From Bradysia coprophila (lineage: Eukaryota > Arthropoda > Insecta > Diptera > Sciaridae): a stretch of 64,000 nucleotides of DNA. A program made the translations under genes and the position numbers. Below are positions 34,301-44,331 of this stretch, one piece after another. The first letter of the stretch is position 1. Every line of letters starts with the position of its first letter. The notes beneath the pieces were generated by a model, which worked only from the letters and a program-made list of their open reading frames with translations, had not been told where the DNA came from and did not search any database. Where the stretch lies: positions 4,154,001 to 4,218,000 of the forward strand of contig NW_023503972.1 in NCBI RefSeq assembly GCF_014529535.1, read 5' to 3'.

Positions 34301-36347
34301 GTAAAGTATTGCCAGCGTAACGACTTTTTAGCCCCGTACGAAGTACTGGGGGCTTATAAGATTAATATGCCGTTTGTAACACGTCGAATTGGAAGCAGAC
34401 AGTAAGGGCAAAGCATTTGGTTATGTTCATAGATGACGAATCCGCAATAAAAAAATGTCCGTCCGTCCGTCCGTGAGTAAATCACAACCTTTTTTCAAAA
34501 TTCTTTTTTTTTCCCGATTGGTATCGACAAAAGTAAGGTCAAGTTCGAAAATGGGCATGGTAGGGTCGGCCCCTCCAGAGCTAGGGCCCTATAGGTGTTT
34601 TTCAGTCTTTCGACGATATCTACCGAAATACGCACGCAATAGCTGCTTGTGATATATCAAATGAAAGGTATTGACGAGTAGAACAAAGTTGCTGAACATT
34701 GTTTTTGGGTAAGATGCAACGTGGGCTTGTTGGGAGGGCTCAAAGGTCGTTACTCGGCCCTAAGTGTTTTTTCCACATAAATCGAGTAAATCTCATACGA
34801 TTTTGCTAGTTTTAGTTTTTTATGGAAGGTAATTGAATACCGAAAAGAACGTGACGAAAAAAGTTTCAAATTAGGGCCCTTGGACTAAGGCCGCTACTCG
34901 GCCCTAAGTGTTTTTTGCACATAAATCGAGTAAATCTCATCCGATTTTTCTAGTTTTTGTTTCATTTGAGAGATAATTGAATGCCGAATAGAATGATGGC
35001 GAAAAAAGTTTCAAATTTGGGCCCTTTGACTAAGGCCGCTACTCGGCCCTAAGTGTTTTTTGCACATAAATCGAGTAAATCTCATCCGATTTTGCTAGAT
35101 TTAGTTTTTTATGGAAGGTAATTGAATGCCGAATAGAATGGTGGCAAAAAAAGTTTTAAATTTGGGTCCTTGGACTAAGGCCGCTACTCGGCCCTAAGTG
35201 TTTTTTGCACATAAATCGAGTAAATCTCATCCGATTTTGCTATTTTTTGTTTCATTTGAGATATAATTGAATACCCAATGGAAAGTTGGCAAAAAATTTT
35301 GGGTTTCTAAAATAATGTCGTAAATTGTTGGTTTTATTTGAAAGGTACTTCGTACGGGCTTTCGTAATTGCGCTATGCGCAATTTAAAAAATGAACAGTT
35401 TCAGTAAATTTGACAATGCCCAACTTGACTTGCATTTTGGTAACAGACGCATTAGAGGGTTGTAGACGTATTAGGGTTCCGGGCTTATCAGGGCTACGGA
35501 CGTATTATGGTTGCGGACGAAATAGGATTACGGGTTGTACGGGGCTAAGTCGCAGCAAACGCTCCGACTGTTCTGATGCCTTGTTACATCGCGTTCTGGT
35601 ACATTTTTATCCATATCCTGAATCTGTTTTGTACACATGCAATACAGGTATTCAACGGATGAACTACAAGATTTAATTTTCAAATAGTACGAAAAGTACT
35701 AGATTCGTGTACATTATGAACGACACCTCATAAAGCTTAAGTACTAATTTTGAAAATACAGAGAAATATTGAAGTAATAGATTTTGTGTCTGCTTTAAAC
35801 AAATGAAGTAACAGATTCAACGATTTTGTTATGATACTATTGCCAATTCTAAAATGTTAATTCATCAGAAAAAAAAACCTGTGAATTATTCAGCAAATCA
35901 TTACATCGCATCAGTGAAATCAATTTTTTTTTGATCCTCCGTAATCAACAAAATTTCCATCTCAACTCATCTGAAATGATGTAAAAGATGTGATATCACA
36001 TAAATACCTTTCACAATAAACGTTATATCACATGACTCTTTTCGCATTTAAAATGCAGTAAAACATATAAACAGAATTGCAACACCAGTGCGATTCGGGT
36101 GAGTTCATTAAAAACATTTTACGACCATACGACGAAAGAGATCGTAAAAAAATTCACCACCCTCTCCCGCCACCCTCGAATATACGGTGGAATCGCAACT
36201 CTCATTTCATAAATAATTTTATCATTTCATTTACCTTTGCACCGTTTTATTAGAATCGTCCTCGTACTTAATTGAATAAACACCGGCGAACGGCAGTCCT
36301 ATTCCAGAGTAGAAAAATAACAGCCAACACTGTCGTACAATCAACAT
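31359..36347 (-). CDS. Secreted Gln/Asn/Gly-rich protein, four exons, 907 aa (family member A)
   Basis: Exons are 36347-36235, 34094-33141, 33080-32960 and 32894-31359. Introns are 2140, 60 and 65 bp in phases 2, 2 and 0; the frame totals 2724 bases. A signal peptide (WLLFFYSGIGLPFAG) opens the protein. Residues about 38-110 are Asn/Tyr/Gly repeats (NYNGNSG units), then Gln/Pro-rich sequence (PQRPQRPLGP). The conserved core is FQCIPKVICQMF, YGRAALLGYSSGEHTCNGAY, PKCPKNE and LLYYLNNHRGGFFRF, with a C-x5-C pair and a C-x6-C pair. A Q/N-rich tract, a Gly/Ala/Ser/Leu-rich hydrophobic region and a dibasic site (RKISKR) follow, then an acidic region and a GGGGGGRYGGDDD tail. An extracellular structural or matrix role is plausible but not shown. 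The same core order occurs in the next two genes. Its first intron holds the element at 34330-35360. Confidence 0.85.
34330..35360. mobile_element. 1.03-kb element with four 145-bp internal repeats
   Basis: Terminal inverted repeats AGCCCCGTACGAAGTAC (34330-34346) and GTACTTCGTACGGGCT (35345-35360). The interior has GTCCGTCCGTCCGTGAG at 34459 and then four tandem units starting at 34744, 34887, 35032 and 35177 (CTACTCGGCCCTAAGTGTTT, then CACATAAATCGAGTAAATCT). No transposase frame. It lies wholly in the first intron of the secreted-protein gene. Confidence 0.75.
35361..36234. other. Rest of intron 1, with a short G-rich degenerate repeat
   Basis: At 35448-35550 a degenerate repeat of about 20 bp (forms of GGTTGCGGACGTATTAGGGT) stands out by its G content. 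The rest is AT-rich intronic DNA; the 88-aa frame at 35410 is a by-product of the repeat. Confidence 0.4.
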
Positions 36348-38036
36348 ATTTTCATTAGTTTTGTTGAGCAATAAAATGCACACGATACAAGAGCATATTA
36401 TTATTGGGTCTTTTGTTCTTCAGTCGGTGTCGAGCTGAACGTATTATATTACTTGAAACACACACAGCAGATATACATATAATTTAAGCTATCCCGAAAG
36501 TCAGTCTTCCTTTTCTTTTAAAACATTTCGTAAAATATGACAACCATAAACGTAAATTACATTTATTGCATTTTTACCAAAGTTCAACACGTTCTACCCG
36601 GGGTATTGTAGTGCTGCACAAAATCACAATTCAAACTCTAAATATATTTGAGATCTTCCATTGTCACAAAATTATAAAATTTATCGCGTATTCGTTTTCG
36701 CCGGTTTTGAATGACTTCATATACACTAAGTAATGCTCACTCACTCCGGTTATTACTACGATGATAGGGTGAAAATTTATTAAGTCACAACCGAAAAAAA
36801 TTGTCACGAATTATTGCATTTAAGCGAATGAAGGAAGGAGCAACAATGTAATACGGTACAAGACGTCGTACATCTACTATATGTATCGGATGGGAATTAC
36901 TTAATATCGAAGATAAACGTGCGAGGAATACAAAACGTTCTGTTTGATACAAGTCCGAATCACAAAATGAAAGTTCATTTCGTTCAAGTCTCTTTTTCAG
37001 AAAAATTTGTTTCATTTAACTTTTTTTTAGATGTGATTGCTCGATGGTGTGAGAGCATTGTAGGTGTTGTTTTGGAACTATAAAATTGAAAAGAAAAGTC
37101 AATACACTTTGTGAGGTAAGATGACGTTGAATTCGAATTGTATGAGTGATGTGTACATTGGGACATCACTCTGACGTCAATCAATTTTTGATTTTTACTT
37201 CACTTACTCACTCACAACAGTTACAACACAACTTACAGTTAAATAATTCTGCTAGCATCACCAGAAAAACCCAATAAAATGTTACGTCTCGCGACTGTTC
37301 CGTCTTGTCTTAAAGGTCAAACGGTAAGAATTTCCACATTATATCCAGCAAGAGTATTTAGCATATATTTCAACAAAATTTTACTTCTTGCACACCATCA
37401 GTCTTAATGACATATCGTTTGCATGTTAAGTGAAAGTGTTTTCTCTTACTGCAACCGTTGAGGTATGTAGTCATTGTTTACATTAGAATACATATTTGTC
37501 TCCATCTGTGTGGTTAAGCAGATTAGTGTTATTTTGTTGAATTTATAATTTCAATATTTTTAGCATTACCAACTGGTGCAATGAACTTCTTTTCTCGAAA
37601 ACTTCATTCGATGCACGGTGGGGAACTGAACTGATTATTTACGTTATTGCCGGTTAACTTGAAATAGAGAGGGCGAGGTGATGTCATTTAAAAACTTGGA
37701 TTAGAAAGGGTTTTTGGTAGTAAGTGTTCTCGTTCCTGGGAATACTTCTTCAGGTTAACGTTTCTGTTGTCGATGTCGCTGGAATATCAATTTAAAATTT
37801 GTCTTTCACAAATGGCAAGCATATAGGCAGTTTTGCAGTCGGATCTAGCACTTCATTTGATCCAAATATTTCTAAGAGATTCACGTCAAATCTTTTACTT
37901 CATTTTTCGAACAATATCAGGTTGCATTACACCACAAGTCACTAAAATTAATGTCGGATATATAGAATGAAGCTTTAAATTGTATCTACATACAGCACCG
38001 GGTTAGCGCATGAACGAATTGTTATTTATTTTACTG
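36348..38036. other. Intergenic between gene A and 38 kb
   Basis: On the minus strand a weak TATA-like AATATAAT lies about 100 bases before the gene A start, followed by TTCAG, a possible core promoter. The remainder shows no gene, RNA or clear repeat. Confidence 0.35.
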
Positions 38037-38292
38037 AGTTCTGGATTGCGGGACCGCCAAATTGAATTTTGATTTTTATCAAAATAATTGCAACAAGTTG
38101 CAAGCTCAACGATCTGGTGCATCGAAGAGATTTAGAGAAGTGGTTAAACATTAGGCCCACAGCACTGCTCCTGGCATGAATATAGAAGATATTCAAAGGC
38201 TGATGAAGTCACTGCAGGCACTGTATTTCGTTTGTAACGGCAATGAAGACTTGTATGAATTAGAATTAAACTTACAGTACAAGCAATCCTAA
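38037..38292 (+). pseudogene. Open frame broken by one TAG, unrecognised (possible decayed exon)
   Basis: After a TGA near 38031 the + frame is open except for one TAG at 38152-38154. It reads FDFYQNNCNKLQAQRSGASK and onward, then after the stop STAPGMNIEDIQRLMKSLQA and onward, to TAA at 38290. The amino-acid mix is protein-like and amphipathic, unlike the Phe/Ile/Lys-rich chance frames around it. A splice acceptor reading (AACATTAG at 38147-38154) would remove the stop if only the second half is an exon. Family unknown. Confidence 0.3.
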
Positions 38293-38306
38293 GTGGTGGC
38301 TCTTAT

Positions 38307-38468
38307 CAATGAAAGCACAGAACAGGTATGGCCGATCGGCAAATTCACCTTAAACGCATTCATAAATTATGTCAAAATAATATGAAAATGAGTGCGTTTG
38401 AGTGCGTAAATCAAATTTTTATGTCCTCCGGGCGAACGATCGACCATACCTGTTTTACACTTTCATTG
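38307..38468. repeat. CAATGAAAG..CTTTCATTG foldback, copy 1
   Basis: Ends CAATGAAAGCACAGAACAGG and CCTGTTTTACACTTTCATTG pair, followed by TATGGCCGATC and GATCGACCATA. Same terminus as 39952-40156. Confidence 0.6.
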
Positions 38469-39309
38469 GCTCTTATTACTGAAGACTCCCAATTTGCCAC
38501 TTGTCAATTCAGTGTTCATGCTAGGAGCAATGCTGTGTTAGACCCAAAAAACATTTAAACTGTCGGTGGTACTAAGTATGGTGCCGATACATATTGACTA
38601 AAAACCGAAAATTTCTCTGCTGTTTTTAAAATCTTGTGGAATTTATACCCGGTTTCATCAATGACTAAAAAAAACTAGGAAAATTGATGTACGCTAATGC
38701 TAGCACTGAGTGCGGATAGCCTAAATATTGTAAACTAATCGCACTTGTGTCTCATCTGGAATGAATGCATCAATTCATCTACGCTAAAAACTCCTCACGT
38801 TTTACCATTACCATCACAAATCTATAAAACTTCGTATTGCGACCATACAACACATTTAATATAATTCAGTGTGATTTTCTGCATTAATAAATACGAAAAT
38901 ATTTTTTGCAACCACTTACCTATACAACGTTTGTGGTTCGTACAACACAAACCGTAGGATGGCGAAAAGAAAGTGTTGTCATCAATTATTGTATTGAATA
39001 AATTAACTCAAATTACTTAAAATCGTGTTATTGTGTTATTTTTACTTTATGTAAGCAAAATGATTGCGTCATTTTACGATTCATTTAAATTTTTTGCTTA
39101 CTCATACACGATTTTCTGCACACAAAAATAGAATTACGAGATGTTTCAATCCATTAATTTTGCTAAATGGAACGTGTTGTGTGGTCATCCACACTGTAGT
39201 GTACGGGAGTGGATTTTGAACGAAGAAGTGGTGAACAATAGATCAGTTTCAAATAACGGTTTCTTCTCTCAATATAGTGTCAAAAGAGTGGTCAATTTCA
39301 CAAAGCTAA

Positions 39310-39610
39310 CCTCAAACAATGACAGCTCCATATAACTTTTTGTGACATTGTGGTTAGCTTTGTGAAAATGACAGCTCATTTGACATCTCAAATGACATTG
39401 ACAATAATCTATAGACTGTTATGATCAGAGCGAGAAAACCGAAGACTGGTTATTATAAATTGCCTTGGGGTACTTGTCAAAGTATTTGCTTCTTTTTCAA
39501 CGTGGTACGTTGAGAGCGAGAGGACAGAAGACCAGTTTATTTTAATTTGCCATGGGGTACTTGTCAAAATATCTTCTTCTCTTTCATCATAACACTCTAT
39601 ATATGAAGAG
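39310..39610. repeat. Short inverted repeat and a twofold direct repeat
   Basis: TTTCACAAAGCTAACC and GGTTAGCTTTGTGAAA form an inverted pair at 39296-39368. At 39423-39595 two copies of an about 95-bp unit follow each other (GAGCGAGA..GAAGAC.GGTT, then TTGCC.TGGGGTACTTGTCAA, then a TTCTTTTTC-like tract). No gene. Confidence 0.5.
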
Positions 39611-39951
39611 ATGGTATCACTTTGCAAAATTGTCAACTTCTATGAGATTTTGTTTATTTAAATAAAAACCAACTTGACGAAAATGACACATTTTTGTCAA
39701 GTTAAATTTTTGTTATAAAAATACCACATGTCCCAGATGTTGACAGCTCGAGAAGTGGTATATTGAGTTATGTCCTAAAAAGAAATGTGCGGTTTTTTTG
39801 CCCAGGTTTTATATGAGGAGGGTATGCTGATCGCTGTTGCTGTTATCACAAAAGTCCACAGAAGTTTGCTGTAATTTTCACACAAAATTGTAGAGCAATA
39901 TCATTTCAGTTGAAATTTTGTATTGAAATGCACTTAGAGTTACCGATAGCC

Positions 39952-40156
39952 CAATGAAAGTAGATAAGTAGGTATGGCCAGTCCATACAAGTCGGAGAAC
40001 ATACGGATTTGCATAGCGCCACCTCAAACGAACTCATTTGTAGTGGAAATTTGCACTAGAAATGAGTTCGTTTGAGGTGGCGCCATGCAAATCCGTATGT
40101 GCTCCGGCTAGAACAAATTTGAACGTTTGGCCATACCTATCTATTTACTTTCATTG
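39952..40156. repeat. CAATGAAAG..CTTTCATTG foldback, copy 2
   Basis: Outer ends CAATGAAAGTAGATAAGTAG and CTATCTATTTACTTTCATTG. The inner arms ACATACGGATTTGCATAGCG through AACTCATTT are a near-perfect 45-bp hairpin around 40057. Confidence 0.75.
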
Positions 40157-40828
40157 CCGATAGCCGCCATGTTTTTTTTTGCGATACGATCCCAGTGAAA
40201 AAATGGCTATCGACGTAACCTCCTCAAATACAACCTTGGTTTTTTATCAAGATCAGTCGATGTGTCAAAAATCATCCATCGAAACCATAACATCGAAAAC
40301 AATTTATTCATTACTACAATAAACGGTAGCTCAAACACTAAATTTTGGTCGAAAACAGCCCTTTTTTCGCTTTTAAATAAAGATATTTCAAATCTAAAAA
40401 AAAGTTGAGGTTAGGGTCTCTATGGATGACATTGGATATTCTCGGTACCTGACTTATTTGACCCATTATCGTTCAAATTTTCATACAAATGTATTTTCAC
40501 ACATGGTAAGATCAGCCCTCTCTTCGTCTGACAGATGTGATTTATGGATGTACCTGAAAAGAGACCAGCCCTCTATCCGTCTACTTAAAAAAAAACTATT
40601 TCTTCTTAATTTGGTTTTTATTTGTCCAACTTAACATTTTATTGACCAGCTGCGCACACATACAATTTATGTTTCTTAAGAACTAATTCAACTAATTTAA
40701 TTGACCCAAGCACAAAAAAAAAGATCTCGATGATTTTCCGCTTAAAAACACACTCAACATAATCGACTGACTAATTCACATCCAACGATCCACAGCCACC
40801 AGCATCACACATCGCAAATACAGTCAAT
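40157..40828. other. Intergenic 3' of gene B
   Basis: AT-rich, nothing recognised. Confidence 0.4.
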
Positions 40829-43800
40829 TCAATCTCGCACAAATACTTTTTCGTCTCGGTCACATCGTAGTCGTTTGGCCAGCTTCTTGCATAGTGGAAC
40901 ATCACGAATGACATCGCCCAGAAATACGGACAACAGATACCATTGCTTCATTCCACTTGACTGGTTCTTGTAGTTGCTGTGTGTGTGTGTATGTGCCAGA
41001 AAAGAAAGACAAACGATAATAAACAGAAGAACAGAAGAAAGTGTTCACTTCCTCGACGTAATAAGATTGTGATGAAACTCTTTGCCATAACATATAAAAG
41101 CGAATGGGTAAAACCTCATTGGAATATTCAATTGAATTACAAATTGAACGAGTTTCTAAAGCACAAAAGCAGTCGAACATGTATGCACGTTATACATAAT
41201 GTAATTATATTGACTAGGTCAGTGATTAGGTAATTGCTCATCAATTTCACTTAATGAACAATAAATGGCAAAATGTATCGTCAATTAGAGTAAAACACAA
41301 AGAGCGAATACAAATAACTTTTAACGTTACCGTAATATGTTGTTCCAATCGGGCTGTTCGCCATTGGTCCGATGACGGCCGGCATGGAATCGACAAGGTT
41401 CTTCCAAAACACAAGCTTTCGGTCCAAGTTCGGTTAGGATTTGCTTTTCTGCCGATGTTATATCGATTGCTTCTTTCGATATGTTGATGAAATCCGGATC
41501 GATTTGCCATTGTGTGGAACGACGGCTTCGTGATTGGTATGTTTCTGGATATATACGGCGAGAAGTTTGTGGCATAAATTAAAATGTAATTACGGGGTTG
41601 AATGTATCGGTAAGCTTATGATAGACAAATCTTTCTTAAATTAGTTTTCAGAAAAGTTATGTTTCTTGGATGGAGTTTCCATTTTTCTTTTCATTTTTCC
41701 GTCTTCTTGTTTGCTCGATTGCGAAAAATTGCAGTTTTAAGTTTACGACAAGAAAGCTTAGTGCACAAAGTGTTTTAAGACCAAACAGTATTTCTCATAA
41801 CGAGATGGTGTAACGACAGAACTGCCAGAGGAGGCAGTCGCAGAGATTTTATTTTTTCATAGTATAAACTCACAAAAATAAAATCCATTTCTGGGATGGC
41901 TAGGTTGTCTGAGATGATGTAGGAAGTCTAGTTCAAACTTACATTTCCATTTCCATTTCAACTGGACAAGACACTTGATTTTGGAGTAAATCTGTTGATG
42001 TGAGGTCATTCACATCACGCATAATCGATAAAACTAATTGTACTTCGATGATCGAGATATTTCTTATAATGACGAGATGTCTGACAAAATCTAATTTTCC
42101 AATAGTTTTATCAAATATAAGTCACTTTAAATCAGGCGGCAAGGACTTCGCCAGCATAATTATCGAATCTAGTACTTCTTCCCTCGAAAAATTTTCAACA
42201 GATTTAAAGAAAATCTTTTGCTTTATTCTCTGTATTCTGTAAATGATTCAGTGAACGCGAAATGATAGCACGTTTTGCTTTTTCTATAATCTTCGATGAA
42301 AATTCTTCGTGAATATTTTCTGTACAGTTAGAGGCAGTGAAATTTCTGCATACATTTGCTTCAGCTGTTTTTCAGTTGATCCCTACAAACAATCAAAACT
42401 GTTTATATTGTTGTACGACTATCACACGAGTGGGTGTAGCAGCACCAACCGTATAATCAAGTATGAACAATTTTGATTATATGTGGAACGCTGAAGCAAG
42501 TCCATGCTGAAATTTCACTACAGCTGACTGTGTATACAGTCACATATTCGTAAAAGAATTTTTGGCTTTTTAAATTTATTGAAGCAAAAGGTTTTGAGGG
42601 TTTAAATAGAAGGTAATTTGGATTTAAGATCACTTGTTGCCAGGGACTATTTTTGGTATATTTATTTGCCAAAGTCTACCAATATTTCCAGATTTAATTT
42701 TAAAAAAATTGGTAAAATTTGAAAACTTTCGGTCAATTTGGCCAATTTTTCCAATTAAATTTACCAAACGTAGGACTTGCAATTAGCTGCATTATTATCA
42801 TCTGTTTGTTCCTTAGTTTAGAAACTTTCTTGACATTCTCGATAAGTGAATAAATACAGATTGCAACAAGAACCAGACTGACCACAAAATGCTAGTTACC
42901 GAGGTCTCAAAACAAACTACCGACAAAAAACACTTAAAAGTTCAGTTTTTGTGTGAGGCGAAGTTTAGGACAAATTACACACTCAAATTTTACTTTTCAT
43001 TTCAAGCTATACAAACAGACGTGGAAAGAAGTGTTTCAAAAGTTCAAATAGTTCAAAGTATGCGTACATTTTAATGATATTCTCTCGATTTATGTGTGTA
43101 CTAAAACTTGACACTGTAAAAAGCCATTTCATACAAAATAGTACTCTGTTTGGTAGCTGGTGACTAAGATCACTTTTGCTTGAAGTGCGTTGATTTTAAA
43201 GACTTTCAACGCCATTTGTTTGAGAAATGAGCTCTGGTTGTGCTTTTTATGTATCAAAACGTGCGTTAAACTACGGCAGAGTAGACCCAGGCAGGAGTCA
43301 TTCATTTTCCGAAAGTCAAAAAAGAGACCTAGCACCTAGCCATAAAATGAAGATGAATTCAAATGAAGGTCTCTACTCAAATCAAGTGCTACTGTCTGGT
43401 TTTACTCTGTCGTGGTTAAACTAATGAAGTAAAAGATTTTCCATCTAACAGTCAGCTATATAACAGAAGTATAGATTTAATGACACATATCGAAATACGA
43501 TAGGCATGGCACTCAGGGGAATTTCTTGATGAAATGTGTATTCTCTCAATGTCAATTTCATTGCCGTCTTGTACCTACTTGAGAGTATAAAGTTGAAAAT
43601 TTAATTCTCTCGTGTGTTGCTTGAAGGGAAGAGAATGTTTGTAACACAAATGGAACTGCATTAAGTGAGTCATTGACGAAATATATTCAAGGTCGATGCA
43701 TACGCATATAGGAAATCATTAAATCATAGTGAAACGAAAGTGTAAAGCGCCTTTGTGTATGCATATGCTAATGCTATGCACTCATCTTACAATATTATTG

Positions 43801-44256
43801 CATTCACTCCACACCTCTGTATACGTCTTAAGTAGCACGTATATGCAGCAATTTAACCCAGATTATTTATCCGACGACTATTGATCTATCTCTCAAACGG
43901 AACCGGTTCGAACAAAAACAGCTTTAAGCGCGCTGATCACATAATTTCCGACAAGCAAGGTATGTGTTGCATAACGTACCATAAATATACAAACGGATAT
44001 ATAGTGAAAATGAATGGTTGCATAAAAGTGTAATTATCGTATAACACTTACGTGGACTGAGCGAGTAAGACAACTTTTTCACGAAATTCGATAATCGAAC
44101 CGCCAATATAATGACCGGAAATCCAACCAATTGTACAGGTAGTTCGAAAATCGGCTCTTGCTGAGCGATTGCCTGTTTCGGTTCGTCGATGAGCAAAAGT
44201 GTTAGCAACATTGCAGCCATCGACATTGATGACAAAAACCACAGTTTCATTAACAT
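40829..44256 (-). CDS. Small secreted protein, three exons, 188 aa (family member B)
   Basis: Exons are 44256-44052, 41544-41331 and 40976-40829. The 2507-bp intron 1 (donor CCACGTAAGTG, acceptor TATATATCCAG) is phase 1; intron 2 (354 bp, acceptor CACACACACAG) is phase 2; total 567 bases. Start codon context is ACCATG. A signal peptide ([18 protein letters not shown]) is followed by a hydrophobic strand-like stretch ([15 protein letters not shown]), basic QSRSRRS, then the core [18 protein letters not shown] with C-x5-[28 protein letters not shown], and paired cysteines in [13 protein letters not shown]. Intron phases 1 and 2 are the same as in gene C. Function unknown; secretion follows from the signal peptide. 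Intron 1 carries two MITEs and a minus-strand open stretch at 41956-42250 with one stop. Confidence 0.75.
42646..42780. repeat. Remnant of the CAGGGACTATTTTTGG family
   Basis: Starts CAGGGACTATTTTTGGTATA and contains GGTAAAATTT and TTTACCAA blocks like 46725-46860 and 56660-56760. The right terminus is degraded. Confidence 0.4.
43271..43415. mobile_element. CACGGCAGAG-family MITE in intron 1 of gene B
   Basis: Ends CTACGGCAGAGTAGACCCAG and GGTTTTACTCTGTCGTGG are inverted; inside are AGGTCTC and GAGACCT. Shorter and more diverged than the copies at 48315 and 51552. Confidence 0.6.
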
Positions 44257-44324
44257 GGTGAAATTGCCTCTCGTTTGTGAGTCGAAAATAATTTTCCCGT
44301 TTTGATTGAAATGAACTTTTTCGG

Positions 44325-44331
44325 CTTATAT
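44325..44331 (-). promoter_or_regulatory. Candidate TATA box of gene B
   Basis: Minus-strand ACATATAAGCC lies about 70 bases upstream of the ATG, leaving room for a start site 25-30 bases downstream of it. Confidence 0.4.
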
